Source: an uncultured Bacilli bacterium (GTDB taxonomy: Bacteria; Bacillota_I; Bacilli_A; RF39; UBA660). From it: DNA of 44,595 bases. Made by a program: the position numbers and the translations under genes. This document shows positions 5,754 through 12,438 of the stretch, piece after piece. A model generated the notes under the pieces. The model had not been told where the DNA came from. It saw only the letters and a program-made list of their open reading frames with translations, and did no database searches. The stretch spans positions 1 through 44,595 of the forward strand of contig CANRPB010000004.1 of the NCBI GenBank assembly GCA_947632415.1, given 5' to 3'. Each line of letters starts with the position of its first letter. Position 1 is the first letter of the stretch.

Positions 5754-6095
5754 CTAAGCCTTGTAATAGGGCTTACCTTTTGCGTCGTAATGTTTAGTAA
5801 TACTACCTTGTGCAATAGCTATTCTCATAATTGCACCAGCCTTTTGAGTTGACATAATGCCTTTTACATTTTCACAAATCCACTTTGCATCACAGATTGC
5901 ATCAGGGTTAGCTTTAATAGTTTCAATAGCGGTAGCTACAAGAGTAGCGCGTTCTCGGTCCTCTTTGGTTTCAGTGCGCTTAGCAGGCTTTTTAAGTTGC
6001 TTAATCATACTATTCAACTTAGCTACAACTGCTTCATTGAGGTCACCATTAAGAGCGGCTTCGAGAGCTTCAACGCGCGTGATTTCATCTGCCAT
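5754..6095 (-). CDS. Small winged-helix-like DNA-binding protein (paralogue 3)
   Basis: A 113-aa protein, the close relative of 1944-2291: ITRVEALEAALNGDLNEAVV, a linker KKPAKRTETKEDRERA, then the HTH/wing VKGIMSTQKAGAIMRIAIAQG and KHYDAKGKPYYKA. The start at 6095 follows GAAAGGAAG. The conserved first 30 residues contrast with a more variable middle (SMIKQLKKPAK, ANPDAICDAKW). It is monocistronic with its own promoter region, which contains the CATGAT-N6-ATCATG dyad. Three divergent copies in 6 kb suggest separate targets or dosage. Confidence 0.8.
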   Translation of the reverse strand: MADEITRVEALEAALNGDLNEAVVAKLNSMIKQLKKPAKRTETKEDRERATLVATAIETIKANPDAICDAKWICENVKGIMSTQKAGAIMRIAIAQGSITKHYDAKGKPYYKA

Positions 6096-6141
6096 AATAA
6101 TACTTCCTTTCGTTTTTTGAAAACCCCTTTGGTTTTCCTGA

Positions 6142-6177
6142 CATGATTATATTATCATGCGGCGTACGCATTTGCAA
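6142..6177 (-). promoter_or_regulatory. Promoter/operator of the 5754 gene
   Basis: CATGAT-N6-ATCATG (6142-6159) overlaps the TATAAT-like box; TTGCAA lies at top 6172-6177. The spacing to the best -10 is not ideal, so the exact boxes are uncertain. Confidence 0.5.
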
Positions 6178-6253
6178 GCATTATTTTCTTTCTTCATAAT
6201 TCCTCCACACTTTTGGGAAAAAGAAATTTTTTAAAAATTTTTTCATTTTCATA

Positions 6254-6282
6254 TTGACAACTCTGGTATTATGTGGTAAAAT
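6254..6282 (+). promoter_or_regulatory. Plus-strand orphan promoter e (CGCC family)
   Basis: TTGACA, 17 nt, TAAAAT, then TTTTCGCCCGC. It is the best -35 of the family. No plus-strand gene follows. Confidence 0.7.
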
Positions 6283-6287
6283 TTTTC

Positions 6288-6473
6288 GCCCGCAAGCGGG
6301 CGGATTCCCAAAGAAAGGTTTCATTTCTATTTTACTATAGAGTTAATTAGGAAACAAGATAAAATTTTCATTTTAAAAAAAATTTTTTATTTTAAAATAT
6401 AAATAATGAGATTATTTTGTTTCAAGTTAAAATAAAATGAAGAAAATAAAAAGCTCGCTTTAAGCGAGCTTTT
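6288..6473 (+). ncRNA. Putative 180-nt RNA with a 5' perfect hairpin
   Basis: The predicted RNA opens with CGCCCGC-AA-GCGGGCG, a 7-bp perfect stem at its very 5' end. It continues through A/T-rich sequence containing the repeat ATTTTCATTTTAAA (6364-6377) and reaches the bidirectional terminator 6448-6473. I found no coding frame. Confidence 0.45.
6448..6473. terminator. Bidirectional terminator
   Basis: AAAAGCTCGCTT and AAGCGAGCTTTT form a nearly loop-less stem with A-runs and T-runs on both sides. It ends the minus-strand operon 6853-6472 and probably the plus-strand RNA. Confidence 0.8.
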
Positions 6474-6633
6474 ATAATTCTTCTACTTCTTCAAGATTAA
6501 TTTCGTAGCAGTAGTTATCAATACAGTTTTTCCAATATGATCGAACAATAAAAAGCAATTCTTCTGATTCTAACTTATCGTATTCATTAGGTAAATCAAT
6601 AATATAACTAACATTAATGCTAACGGTTCGCAT
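6472..6633 (-). CDS. Acidic 53-aa protein (paralogue pair member B)
   Basis: Translated by hand: MRTVSINVSYIIDLPNEYDK, then LESEELLFIVRSYWKNCIDN, then YCYEINLEEVEEL. It matches the plan and many positions of the 5015-5179 protein. The ATG at 6633 follows the stop of the membrane gene at 6635 by one base, with AAAAGGAA inside that gene's 3' end as ribosome site, so the two are translationally linked. The function is unknown. Confidence 0.65.
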   Translation of the reverse strand: MRTVSINVSYIIDLPNEYDKLESEELLFIVRSYWKNCIDNYCYEINLEEVEEL

Positions 6634-6634
6634 T

Positions 6635-6853
6635 TTATTCCTTTTCTAACCCAAAATGTTTAGCAGCAGATTTAATAATAGTGCATATCGTTTGCCAAAT
6701 AATAATTACAATTATAAAGGTGGCAATAAGTTGTAAATTATATTCTAGTGTAATTCCAAACCAGCTACTTACCCAAACAACAATTAATGGAATAGCTACT
6801 GTTGCATTAAAAAGAAAAATTATAACCATACTGATATTTTGAATGGTTTTCAT
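6635..6853 (-). CDS. 72-aa two-pass membrane protein
   Basis: A short N-terminus leads into ISMVIIFLFNATVAIPLIVV (about 7-26), then an amphipathic link, then LIATFIIVIIIWQTICTII (about 42-60), and a charged tail KSAAKHFGLEKE. It is the first gene of a two-gene minus operon with the acidic protein 6472-6633. GGAAAGAAAGAGG lies upstream. A membrane protein paired with a small acidic protein could form a two-part system; that is inference. Confidence 0.65.
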   Translation of the reverse strand: MKTIQNISMVIIFLFNATVAIPLIVVWVSSWFGITLEYNLQLIATFIIVIIIWQTICTIIKSAAKHFGLEKE

Positions 6854-6892
6854 TTTATTTTGCCTCTTTCTTTCCTTTTTGTTAGTAATTAA

Positions 6893-6921
6893 ATAATATC
6901 ATAGTTATTTTATTTTGTCTA
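6893..6921 (-). promoter_or_regulatory. Promoter of the 6853-6472 operon
   Basis: On the minus strand TAGACA (top 6916-6921), 17 nt, TATTAT (top 6893-6898). It has the same -35 as the promoter of the paralogue at 5015. Confidence 0.7.
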
Positions 6922-6961
6922 GTATTTTTTCATAAGATTTGCGTAAATAGAGAAAAGCTCA

Positions 6962-7585
6962 TTACAATAGGTTTTCCATAGATTGAATTCTATTTAATAT
7001 ATTATCATAATACTTAATTGCTATATCGTTTCTTTTTATTTCATCTTCATAACTTCTTTTAATTTTTTCATTCTTGCTTTTACATTCTGTTTGAAGTTCA
7101 GTAGCTGCGATACATAACACTTGCATAGCGTGAGGATTAACTATATACTTATTAACTTTTATTTCTTTATAAATATTATCATAAAGGTTGATAGTGCCAT
7201 CTCCTTTACCAGCTAAACCGATTAAACCTGCATTGTATAAAACTGTAATATCACTAATATTAAATTCCGTTTCTTCAGCAATAAAGGTTTTATCATATCC
7301 AAATTCATTAATAATAGAGGATAAAACCTGATAATAATCATGATTAAAATATTTTTTACCGCTAGTTATCTTTTCTTTAATATAATAAGCAGCTTCTATA
7401 GGATTAAAATCTTCTATGGGTACCATATCTGTTTGTATCTTTCCACAGTCATGGCTATGAAACACAGGGGAATGATCTTCAATTCTTTTATTTCCTTCTT
7501 CTATTTTATTCTTAGATTCTTTTAATAGTCTCCCACAATAAGGACAAAATTTAAATTCTTTATTATTTATATTATGGTTGCACAT
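6962..7585 (-). CDS. Zinc-ribbon protein, unknown function
   Basis: A 207-aa protein. The N-terminus has CNH and FCPYCGRLL (a CxxC knuckle, about residues 14-17), and further Cys/His at about 44-47 (HSHDC) could complete a metal site. The middle (about 60-150) is helical with an FNISDITVLYNAGLIGL segment reminiscent of a winged-helix. The C-terminus (160-207) is a charged coiled-coil-like helix. GAAAGGGGA lies upstream of the ATG at 7585, and a TATAAT-like box at top 7619-7624 could serve as its promoter. I do not recognise the family; a regulatory or nucleic-acid role is likely. Confidence 0.6.
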   Translation of the reverse strand: MCNHNINNKEFKFCPYCGRLLKESKNKIEEGNKRIEDHSPVFHSHDCGKIQTDMVPIEDFNPIEAAYYIKEKITSGKKYFNHDYYQVLSSIINEFGYDKTFIAEETEFNISDITVLYNAGLIGLAGKGDGTINLYDNIYKEIKVNKYIVNPHAMQVLCIAATELQTECKSKNEKIKRSYEDEIKRNDIAIKYYDNILNRIQSMENLL

Positions 7586-7979
7586 TATCGTCCCCTTTCT
7601 TTTATATTATCGACAATAATTATATTATCTTGATTCATGAATAAAAACAATATATATTTAGATTCTTCATAATTTCTACATATCCCTGATTCATGGCATA
7701 AAATAATATAATAAGATATGTTTATACATATAGTTATATACTTTATTTAAAATTATATTAGCACATAATTACATAAACAGTTATTCATACGTACAACTGT
7801 TTGATATAATGATATGCAATATGATATAGTGTTAGCATATTATAAGATAAATAACAATAGTTAATCGGCAAATGGTATTATGTAGAATATGTGGAGATCG
7901 GTTATGTCATATGGATTAAATACTGGCAAGTATGAGATACTATCACCATGAGGTCAGACATAAAAGAAAGAGGTTTATT
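7586..7979. promoter_or_regulatory. Divergent intergenic region
   Basis: A 394-nt A/T-rich spacer between the minus-strand block and the plus-strand pair. It contains the minus promoter of the 6962 gene (TATAAT at top 7619-7624), a reverse dispersed element (7666-7680), a plus promoter TTGATA-N18-TATAGT (7801-7830) within repeated TGATATAAT/TGATATAGT motifs, and a forward dispersed element (7888-7907). No gene is seen. Confidence 0.5.
7801..7830 (+). promoter_or_regulatory. Candidate promoter for the 7980-8597 genes
   Basis: TTGATA (7801-7806), 18 nt, TATAGT (7825-7830). Confidence 0.4.
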
Positions 7980-8171
7980 ATGACTTCACAAGAAACTCAA
8001 GCATTGCAAGAATGTATCATTAATACCCTCGGAGCGGAGCGTTTTATTGATGAGCTTGAATCATACTTTTCTACACATGAATGGAAAGCAGCTATAGAAT
8101 GGATTGCGACGTGCTGGTGTTTTATTGAAGAACAATCTGATGATATATATGACTTTTACGAAACATGCTAG
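7980..8171 (+). CDS. 63-aa acidic protein, unknown
   Basis: The start is set at the ATG at 7980 (MTSQETQALQECI), preceded by AAGAAAGAGG; an upstream ATG at 7932 would add a His/Arg-rich stretch without a ribosome site. It is helical and acidic with three Cys and four Trp/Phe-rich positions (EWKAAIEWIATCWCFIEEQ) and ends DDIYDFYETC. The function is unknown. It is followed after 45 nt by the next plus-strand gene. Confidence 0.6.
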   Translation: MTSQETQALQECIINTLGAERFIDELESYFSTHEWKAAIEWIATCWCFIEEQSDDIYDFYETC

Positions 8172-8216
8172 GATAATCTTATCAGGTAAAGTTAAACGAT
8201 AAGAGAGGAAAAAACA

Positions 8217-8597
8217 ATGAAACTTGCGAGTGCGAAAGTCAGCTACAAAAAAAACACTACTATTGAAGTTTTTATTTATGGTAATGCAAGTGATGATATA
8301 TACTTCGATATGGATATTAGTTTGAAAGATTATGACATTTTCAATATTCCAAATGTTATTCCGCAATTTGATACTAGTTTTGGTACGGTTGAGGAGTTAC
8401 TTGCGACTTGCGCGGCTATGCTTACTGGTGAAACTTTGCAAAAAGCTAATTTTCCATGGAATCGTGTGCCGTCTGATATGGTGCCGAACCGCGCGGCGTT
8501 TGATACACTCGCAAATCGTGCTTTTACGGCTCTTACGCAATTCATAGTTCATAGCGGTTTAAATGCTGATGCTCCTGCTTATGCATTATTTGCATAA
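8217..8597 (+). CDS. 126-aa protein, unknown
   Basis: A strong AGAGAGG ribosome site lies upstream of the ATG at 8217. The N-terminal half is beta-rich (LASAKVSYKKNTTIEVFIYG, DIYFDMDISLKDYDIF). The C-terminal half is helical and Ala-rich (NRAAFDTLANRAFTALTQFI). I do not recognise the family. A hairpin of about 13 bp follows the stop. Confidence 0.6.
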   Translation: MKLASAKVSYKKNTTIEVFIYGNASDDIYFDMDISLKDYDIFNIPNVIPQFDTSFGTVEELLATCAAMLTGETLQKANFPWNRVPSDMVPNRAAFDTLANRAFTALTQFIVHSGLNADAPAYALFA

Positions 8598-8609
8598 CAT
8601 GATAGTAAA

Positions 8610-8636
8610 ATAGCCCGCCTATTATAGGCGGGCTAT
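8610..8636. terminator. Long inverted repeat closing the plus-strand pair
   Basis: ATAGCCCGCCTAT and ATAGGCGGGCTAT, 13 bp each with a one-base centre. The T-run is better on the minus side, so its efficiency on the plus strand is uncertain. Confidence 0.65.
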
Positions 8637-8738
8637 TCCATCGCCGAAAAAAGTTAAACGGGGGTAACTTATGGGATGTTGTGGAGATTTTATGAAAAAA
8701 GTGTGTTGCCGCGACAATTCCACATTCAATCGCAATTT

Positions 8739-8942
8739 TTAAACCGTACACGACTCTTCTAGCCAGTCAAAACCATTTTTACTTTGACCATTTCCATTAA
8801 CATATCTAATTTCTTGTAATCTATATAATTTAAACTCGCGCGCTCCTTGTTTTAAACTATTATACCCTTTTTCAACTGCAGTACAATAATCATTGTAACA
8901 AAATTCTTCTATTTTCCCGTTAATTTCTAATGCATATTTCAT
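8739..8942 (-). CDS. 67-aa protein, unknown
   Basis: Starts at the ATG at 8942 after AGGAGG; its ATGA overlaps the stop of the upstream membrane gene (translational coupling). MKYALEINGKIEEFCYNDYC is followed by helical TAVEKGYNSLKQGAREFKLY and a polar end. Third gene of the minus operon 9444-8739. No family recognised. Confidence 0.6.
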   Translation of the reverse strand: MKYALEINGKIEEFCYNDYCTAVEKGYNSLKQGAREFKLYRLQEIRYVNGNGQSKNGFDWLEESCTV

Positions 8943-9241
8943 GCATTGCCTCCTGACAATACTCGCATAACAACTGCACCTTGCGGATCTAGCCAACCAG
9001 GAGCCCCTATACATAAAATAATTAAGACTATAATTGCAATAAAAATATTAATCATACAATAACATATATTGTCTGCAAAAGGTTTATCATTAATAGCTAT
9101 TGATATAGTCACAATAACAATATTTATAAAAAATGCTATCACACTAAATAAAAATATTTTCCCGCATAAACCCTGATAATTTAGAGCAATATCCCACATT
9201 TCATTAGGCGTTAATCCTATTTCAGATACTAACTCTACCAT
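8939..9241 (-). CDS. 100-aa membrane protein
   Basis: It starts with a polar helix (LTPNEMWDIALNYQG). Two strong membrane segments follow: IFLFSVIAFFINIVIVTISI (about 29-48) and CMINIFIAIIVLIILCIGA (about 62-80), then a short tail GWLDPQGAVVMRVLSGGNA. It overlaps its neighbours at both ends (9235-9241 and 8939-8942), so it is the middle gene of a tightly coupled minus operon. Function unknown. Confidence 0.65.
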   Translation of the reverse strand: MVELVSEIGLTPNEMWDIALNYQGLCGKIFLFSVIAFFINIVIVTISIAINDKPFADNICYCMINIFIAIIVLIILCIGAPGWLDPQGAVVMRVLSGGNA

Positions 9242-9444
9242 TCACCCTCATCTTCCAACATATCTGCCGCATCAAAAACTTCAACATGACAGCACCGCCC
9301 ACACATAATTGCAAAAGGAAGCTCTGCTCCCGCATAATCAAATTCCTTAATCGCATATAATGTTTCATTATCCTCATTCCCGCAATAAGGACATATACCT
9401 TTTACTCCTTTAAAATCAAAATGATTAAAATTAACAGCTTCCAT
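9235..9444 (-). CDS. 69-aa zinc-ribbon protein
   Basis: Two CxxC knuckles (ICPYCGNED about 18-21 and MCGRCCHVE about 48-51) form a classical small zinc ribbon with an acidic C-terminus (DAADMLEDEGEW). GAAAGGGAT precedes the ATG at 9444. First intact gene of the operon. It lies directly after a decayed gene with the same kind of CPKCGK knuckle (9459-9595), so two zinc-ribbon genes once stood in tandem. DNA/RNA or partner binding is likely; the specific role is unknown. Confidence 0.7.
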   Translation of the reverse strand: MEAVNFNHFDFKGVKGICPYCGNEDNETLYAIKEFDYAGAELPFAIMCGRCCHVEVFDAADMLEDEGEW

Positions 9445-9458
9445 TTCTATCCCTTTCT

Positions 9459-9595
9459 TTACATATATAATTTTTTAATCCAACTATTTTCTTCTAAATC
9501 TGCTAAATTAATTTCTTAACATTCAGCGCATATTAAAATATATTCATCTATTGGATATATAATTTTTCCCGCATTTAGGACAAATTATTAAACAT
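9459..9595 (-). pseudogene. Decayed zinc-ribbon microprotein gene
   Basis: After a good ribosome site (AAGGAGAAAA) the ATG at 9595 runs only six codons. Removing one T from the first TTT and one A from an AAAAA run restores MLIICPKCGKIIYPIDE, then YILICAEC. After an in-frame TAA the same frame continues EINLADLEENSWIKKLYM to a TAA at 9459. CPKC and CAEC are the two metal knuckles. Two frameshifts and one nonsense mutation therefore separate it from an intact protein of about 44 residues. Sequencing error in homopolymers could explain the shifts but not the TAA. Confidence 0.6.
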
Positions 9596-9619
9596 TTTTC
9601 TCCTTTATTTTATAAATAT

Positions 9620-9660
9620 ATTATACTCGAAATTTCTTATTCTGTCAATAAGAAATTTCG
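9620..9660 (-). promoter_or_regulatory. Promoter inside a perfect inverted repeat (operator)
   Basis: On the minus strand TTGACA (top 9643-9648), 17 nt, TATAAT (top 9620-9625). CGAAATTTCTTATT (9628-9641) and AATAAGAAATTTCG (9647-9660) are perfect 14-bp arms with a 5-nt centre, covering the -35 and the spacer. It drives the 9444-8739 operon (and the pseudogene before it). Confidence 0.8.
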
Positions 9661-9734
9661 GGCATTACCGCATAATTTTTTCCTTATATTTTTTAAATAT
9701 TTTAACAAACTATAAAAAAATTTTTCTAAATCAC

Positions 9735-9764
9735 TTGACATTTAAGCCTCCAATATGATATAAT
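9735..9764 (+). promoter_or_regulatory. Promoter of the first late-module gene
   Basis: TTGACA (9735-9740), 18 nt, TATAAT (9759-9764), then AAGGAGGA before the ATG at 9784. The predicted leader is only about 13 nt. Confidence 0.8.
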
Positions 9765-9783
9765 TATCTTGTAAGGAGGAAAA

Positions 9784-10854
9784 ATGCAATTAGATTATAC
9801 ATTAAAAACACCAGAAGAACGTATCAAATACGTAGAACAATTATTAAATAATTCTTCCGAAGATATAAATTCTCGTTATTTGTCTTATTTAAGTGATTAT
9901 ATACTATTTATTAATGATAAGAATCAAACTAAAAAAGAAAAAATATCAGAACATCCTATTTTAACTCGTAATAGAGAAGCTACAATAGATAAACGGCAAA
10001 TATCTTATGAAGAAATAGTATCTACTCTTAAAGATGGAGAAGATGGTATTTATGCGCTAATTACTAATGACAAAAATGTTATTCTTGATCCAAAAGAGAA
10101 GATAAGTGATAAAGACATAGAAGAAGTGCCAGGACTGCGGGAACAGCTAGATTTAATTCCTAAACTGACGCAGCAATTTGAACAAGCCACTGGCGCCCGC
10201 AAATATTCTCTAAAAAAACAAATAATCGAAACATGGCAACAAATATATATTTTGCGAGCGTCTTTTCGTAATTCAATATCAAGTAATAAAATGCCATCAC
10301 ATGTTAAAAGTCTTGCACATTTAAATATACCAGAAAACGTTTATATAGGAGAAGATACATTAGTACATAGTGATGCAATTTTAACGCTCCTTAATCCTAA
10401 TCATATATCGTTTCTCTTATGCTATTACCCGCAATTAAAGCAAGAATGTATAGAAGACTTAAATAGTGATATGCACTTTTTGTTAATGGACTTAGAACAA
10501 TTAGCAGAAGACGCACTACTATCAAATTATCCTATGCTTTATGACCTCTTGGTCTTTAAAATAGATGGTCTCTCTAATGAAGAAATAAGAAAACAAATAA
10601 ATGCGATATATGGCGAAGATCATAGCGAGCAGTATTATTCAACAGTATGGCGTAAACGCATTCCTAAATTAATGGCGGATGAAGCACAAAAACAATATTT
10701 AATTTGGTATTATACTAATATAGAAAAAGGCAAATGGAAAAAGTGCGGGGAGTGCGGGCAAATTAAATTAGCGCATAATATGTTTTTTGCTAAAAATTCC
10801 ACTAAAGATGGATTTTATTCTAAATGTAAAGAATGTAAAAACAAACGTAAATAA
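9784..10854 (+). CDS. HTH plus C-terminal zinc-finger protein upstream of terminase
   Basis: A 356-aa protein. The N-terminal half is helical and charged. At about residues 257-290 (DGLSNEEIRKQINAIYGEDH, then YYSTVWRKRIPKLMADEA) there is a likely helix-turn-helix. The C-terminus has a CGECG and CKECKNK double knuckle (about 323-355) typical of a small zinc finger found in phage proteins near packaging genes. It has its own promoter and its own strong terminator (10853-10877), so it is expressed as a single gene just before the late operon. Candidates are a packaging-site or late-gene regulator; the exact function is unknown. Confidence 0.65.
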   Translation: MQLDYTLKTPEERIKYVEQLLNNSSEDINSRYLSYLSDYILFINDKNQTKKEKISEHPILTRNREATIDKRQISYEEIVSTLKDGEDGIYALITNDKNVILDPKEKISDKDIEEVPGLREQLDLIPKLTQQFEQATGARKYSLKKQIIETWQQIYILRASFRNSISSNKMPSHVKSLAHLNIPENVYIGEDTLVHSDAILTLLNPNHISFLLCYYPQLKQECIEDLNSDMHFLLMDLEQLAEDALLSNYPMLYDLLVFKIDGLSNEEIRKQINAIYGEDHSEQYYSTVWRKRIPKLMADEAQKQYLIWYYTNIEKGKWKKCGECGQIKLAHNMFFAKNSTKDGFYSKCKECKNKRK

Positions 10855-10877
10855 GCCGCTTATAAAGCGGCTTTTTT
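10853..10877 (+). terminator. Terminator between the first and second late genes
   Basis: AAGCCGCTT (10853-10861) and AAGCGGCTT (10864-10872) with a two-base loop, then a T-run ending TTATT. I see no promoter between it and the next gene, 18 nt on. Confidence 0.85.
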
Positions 10878-10894
10878 ATTAGGAGGTGATTTCA

Positions 10895-12100
10895 ATAGCA
10901 GAAAAATTAACTTGTGTAAAGTGCGGGCGTACTAAAGGAGAAAAAGAATTTTTTAAGATGCGGACAGGCAATCGTTGTGATATATGTAAATCCTGTTTAA
11001 CAGAACATATAGATAATAATAAACCTGAAACATTTAAATGGATACTTGAAAAATTTAATATTCCCTATATAGAAAAAATATGGTTTGATTATTGCAATCG
11101 TATTTTACAACAAAAAGGTCCTGCGGCATTCGGTCCAGCTTCTGTTATAGGTCAATATATACGCTCTATGAATATGGACCAATATAGAGAATATACTTAT
11201 GCGGACAGTGATAGACTTAATTTTGAAGCTAAAAAGAAAGAACAAGAAGCTGCGGCAAAACGTGAACAGATGTTTAATCCTGAAAAAGAAGCAGAATTAA
11301 AAGCTAAACTTGAATCAGGAGAAATATCACAAGCAGAATATAATACTCTTAGTTCAACAACTTATACAGCTCCCGCAGAAGAGGAACCCCGCATAAAAAA
11401 TTATTTTATGGAATATGAAATAAATGAAAATGATATAGCTGATAAATTAACAGATGAAGACCGTCTTTATTTAATATCTAAATGGGGTATTCATTATAGA
11501 CCTTCTGAATGGGTTACAATGGAAAAAATGTACAATAGATATGCGGAAGAATATGAATTAACTATTGACCGTGAAGAAACATTAAAGAAAATATGTAAGG
11601 TATCTCTTAAAGCAGATCAAGCTGTCGATGCGGGCGACACTATGACAGCTAAAAATTATATGAATATGCTGGATAGTTTGCGGAAGTCTGCTAAATTTAC
11701 TGAAGCGCAAAATAAAGAAGAGGAAGTGCGAGAGTATGATACGATTGGCGAGCTTGTTGCATTATGTGAACGAGAAGGCGGCATTATAGAGCAATTTCGT
11801 ATGGATTCAGATGAATATCCGCAAGATAAAATAGATTTAACTATTAAAGATTTACAAGCCTATAATCGTAATCTTGTAGTAAATGAACTTGGTTTAGGCG
11901 ATTTGATTGAATCTTATATTCAAAAGCTAGAAAGAGCGGAACAATCTGACCAAGATATGTTAGATGGTCTTATTACCACTGATGAGGAAGAAAAGGAGCA
12001 GCTACTTACCGATCAAGAAGCAGAAGACTTCCAGAAATTCTTAGAATCAGAATTAGAAGAAGAAGCTGAGCAACTCCTACATTCGATAGGAGAAGAATAA
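10895..12100 (+). CDS. N-terminal zinc-finger protein, possible small terminase
   Basis: About 401 aa. CVKCGR and CDICKSCL (CxxC pairs within the first 35 residues) make an N-terminal zinc finger. A conserved-looking region follows (FKWILEKFNIPYIEKIWFDY, QKGPAAFGPASVIGQYIRSM). The rest is long, acidic and helical, ending with ELEEEAEQLLHSIGEE. AGGAGG at 10881-10886 is 8 nt before ATA (10895), while the only GTG (10886) overlaps the ribosome site itself; so I place the start at ATA-GCA. Its stop overlaps the terminase ATG (TAATG). Position just before the large terminase makes a small-terminase or packaging role plausible, but no family motif proves it. Confidence 0.6.
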   Translation: MAEKLTCVKCGRTKGEKEFFKMRTGNRCDICKSCLTEHIDNNKPETFKWILEKFNIPYIEKIWFDYCNRILQQKGPAAFGPASVIGQYIRSMNMDQYREYTYADSDRLNFEAKKKEQEAAAKREQMFNPEKEAELKAKLESGEISQAEYNTLSSTTYTAPAEEEPRIKNYFMEYEINENDIADKLTDEDRLYLISKWGIHYRPSEWVTMEKMYNRYAEEYELTIDREETLKKICKVSLKADQAVDAGDTMTAKNYMNMLDSLRKSAKFTEAQNKEEEVREYDTIGELVALCEREGGIIEQFRMDSDEYPQDKIDLTIKDLQAYNRNLVVNELGLGDLIESYIQKLERAEQSDQDMLDGLITTDEEEKEQLLTDQEAEDFQKFLESELEEEAEQLLHSIGEE

Positions 12101-12438
12101 TGGCTTTAAATGATTTAGTACAAATGCGGGAAGCTAAAGTAAAAGATGCGGACTCCCGCAAAGGACAAATTATAGATCATCTAGATGATTTTAGACATCT
12201 TATCTCCTTTTGGAGAGTCTACCCAGATTTATTTATAGATTTTCTTTGTTCATTAAATCCGCATAATACTTTTCATTTTTTCTTTTATCAACGATTATTT
12301 TTGCGGGTCGCTATGCGGCACCAGTATGTATATGCGACATTTGTTAGAGCTTGGTCTAAATCTTTTATGTCCGTGCTTTGTTTAATGATTAAAGCAATAT
12401 TGTTTCCTGGTGCAAAATTATTCGTCGTATCAGGTGGT
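12100..12438 (+). CDS. terL: Terminase large subunit, exon 1
   Basis: Residues 1-113 of a 585-aa terminase (joined with 13338-14756), the ATPase/nuclease that packages DNA into proheads. This exon carries the N-terminal helices and the Walker A-like loop RAWSKS (83-88), followed by the beta-strand KLFVVSGG. Translation without splicing would stop five codons into the intron. Splicing GGT (12436-12438) to AAA (13338) restores SGGKEQSASI, the expected terminase segment. The start ATG overlaps the preceding stop codon. Confidence 0.92.

Noticed and set aside
8330..8547. Overlapping ORFs in other frames of the 8217-8597 gene
   Set aside because: No ribosome site at their starts and no plausible composition; the 126-aa frame has a strong ribosome site.
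1526..8696. CRISPR-like array
   Set aside because: The repeated elements are dispersed, in both orientations, with irregular spacing and promoter association; no regular spacers.
9459..9595. Stop-codon reassignment (TAA read as sense)
   Set aside because: All intact genes in the window stop normally at TAA/TAG/TGA, and two frameshifts are needed as well; decay is simpler.
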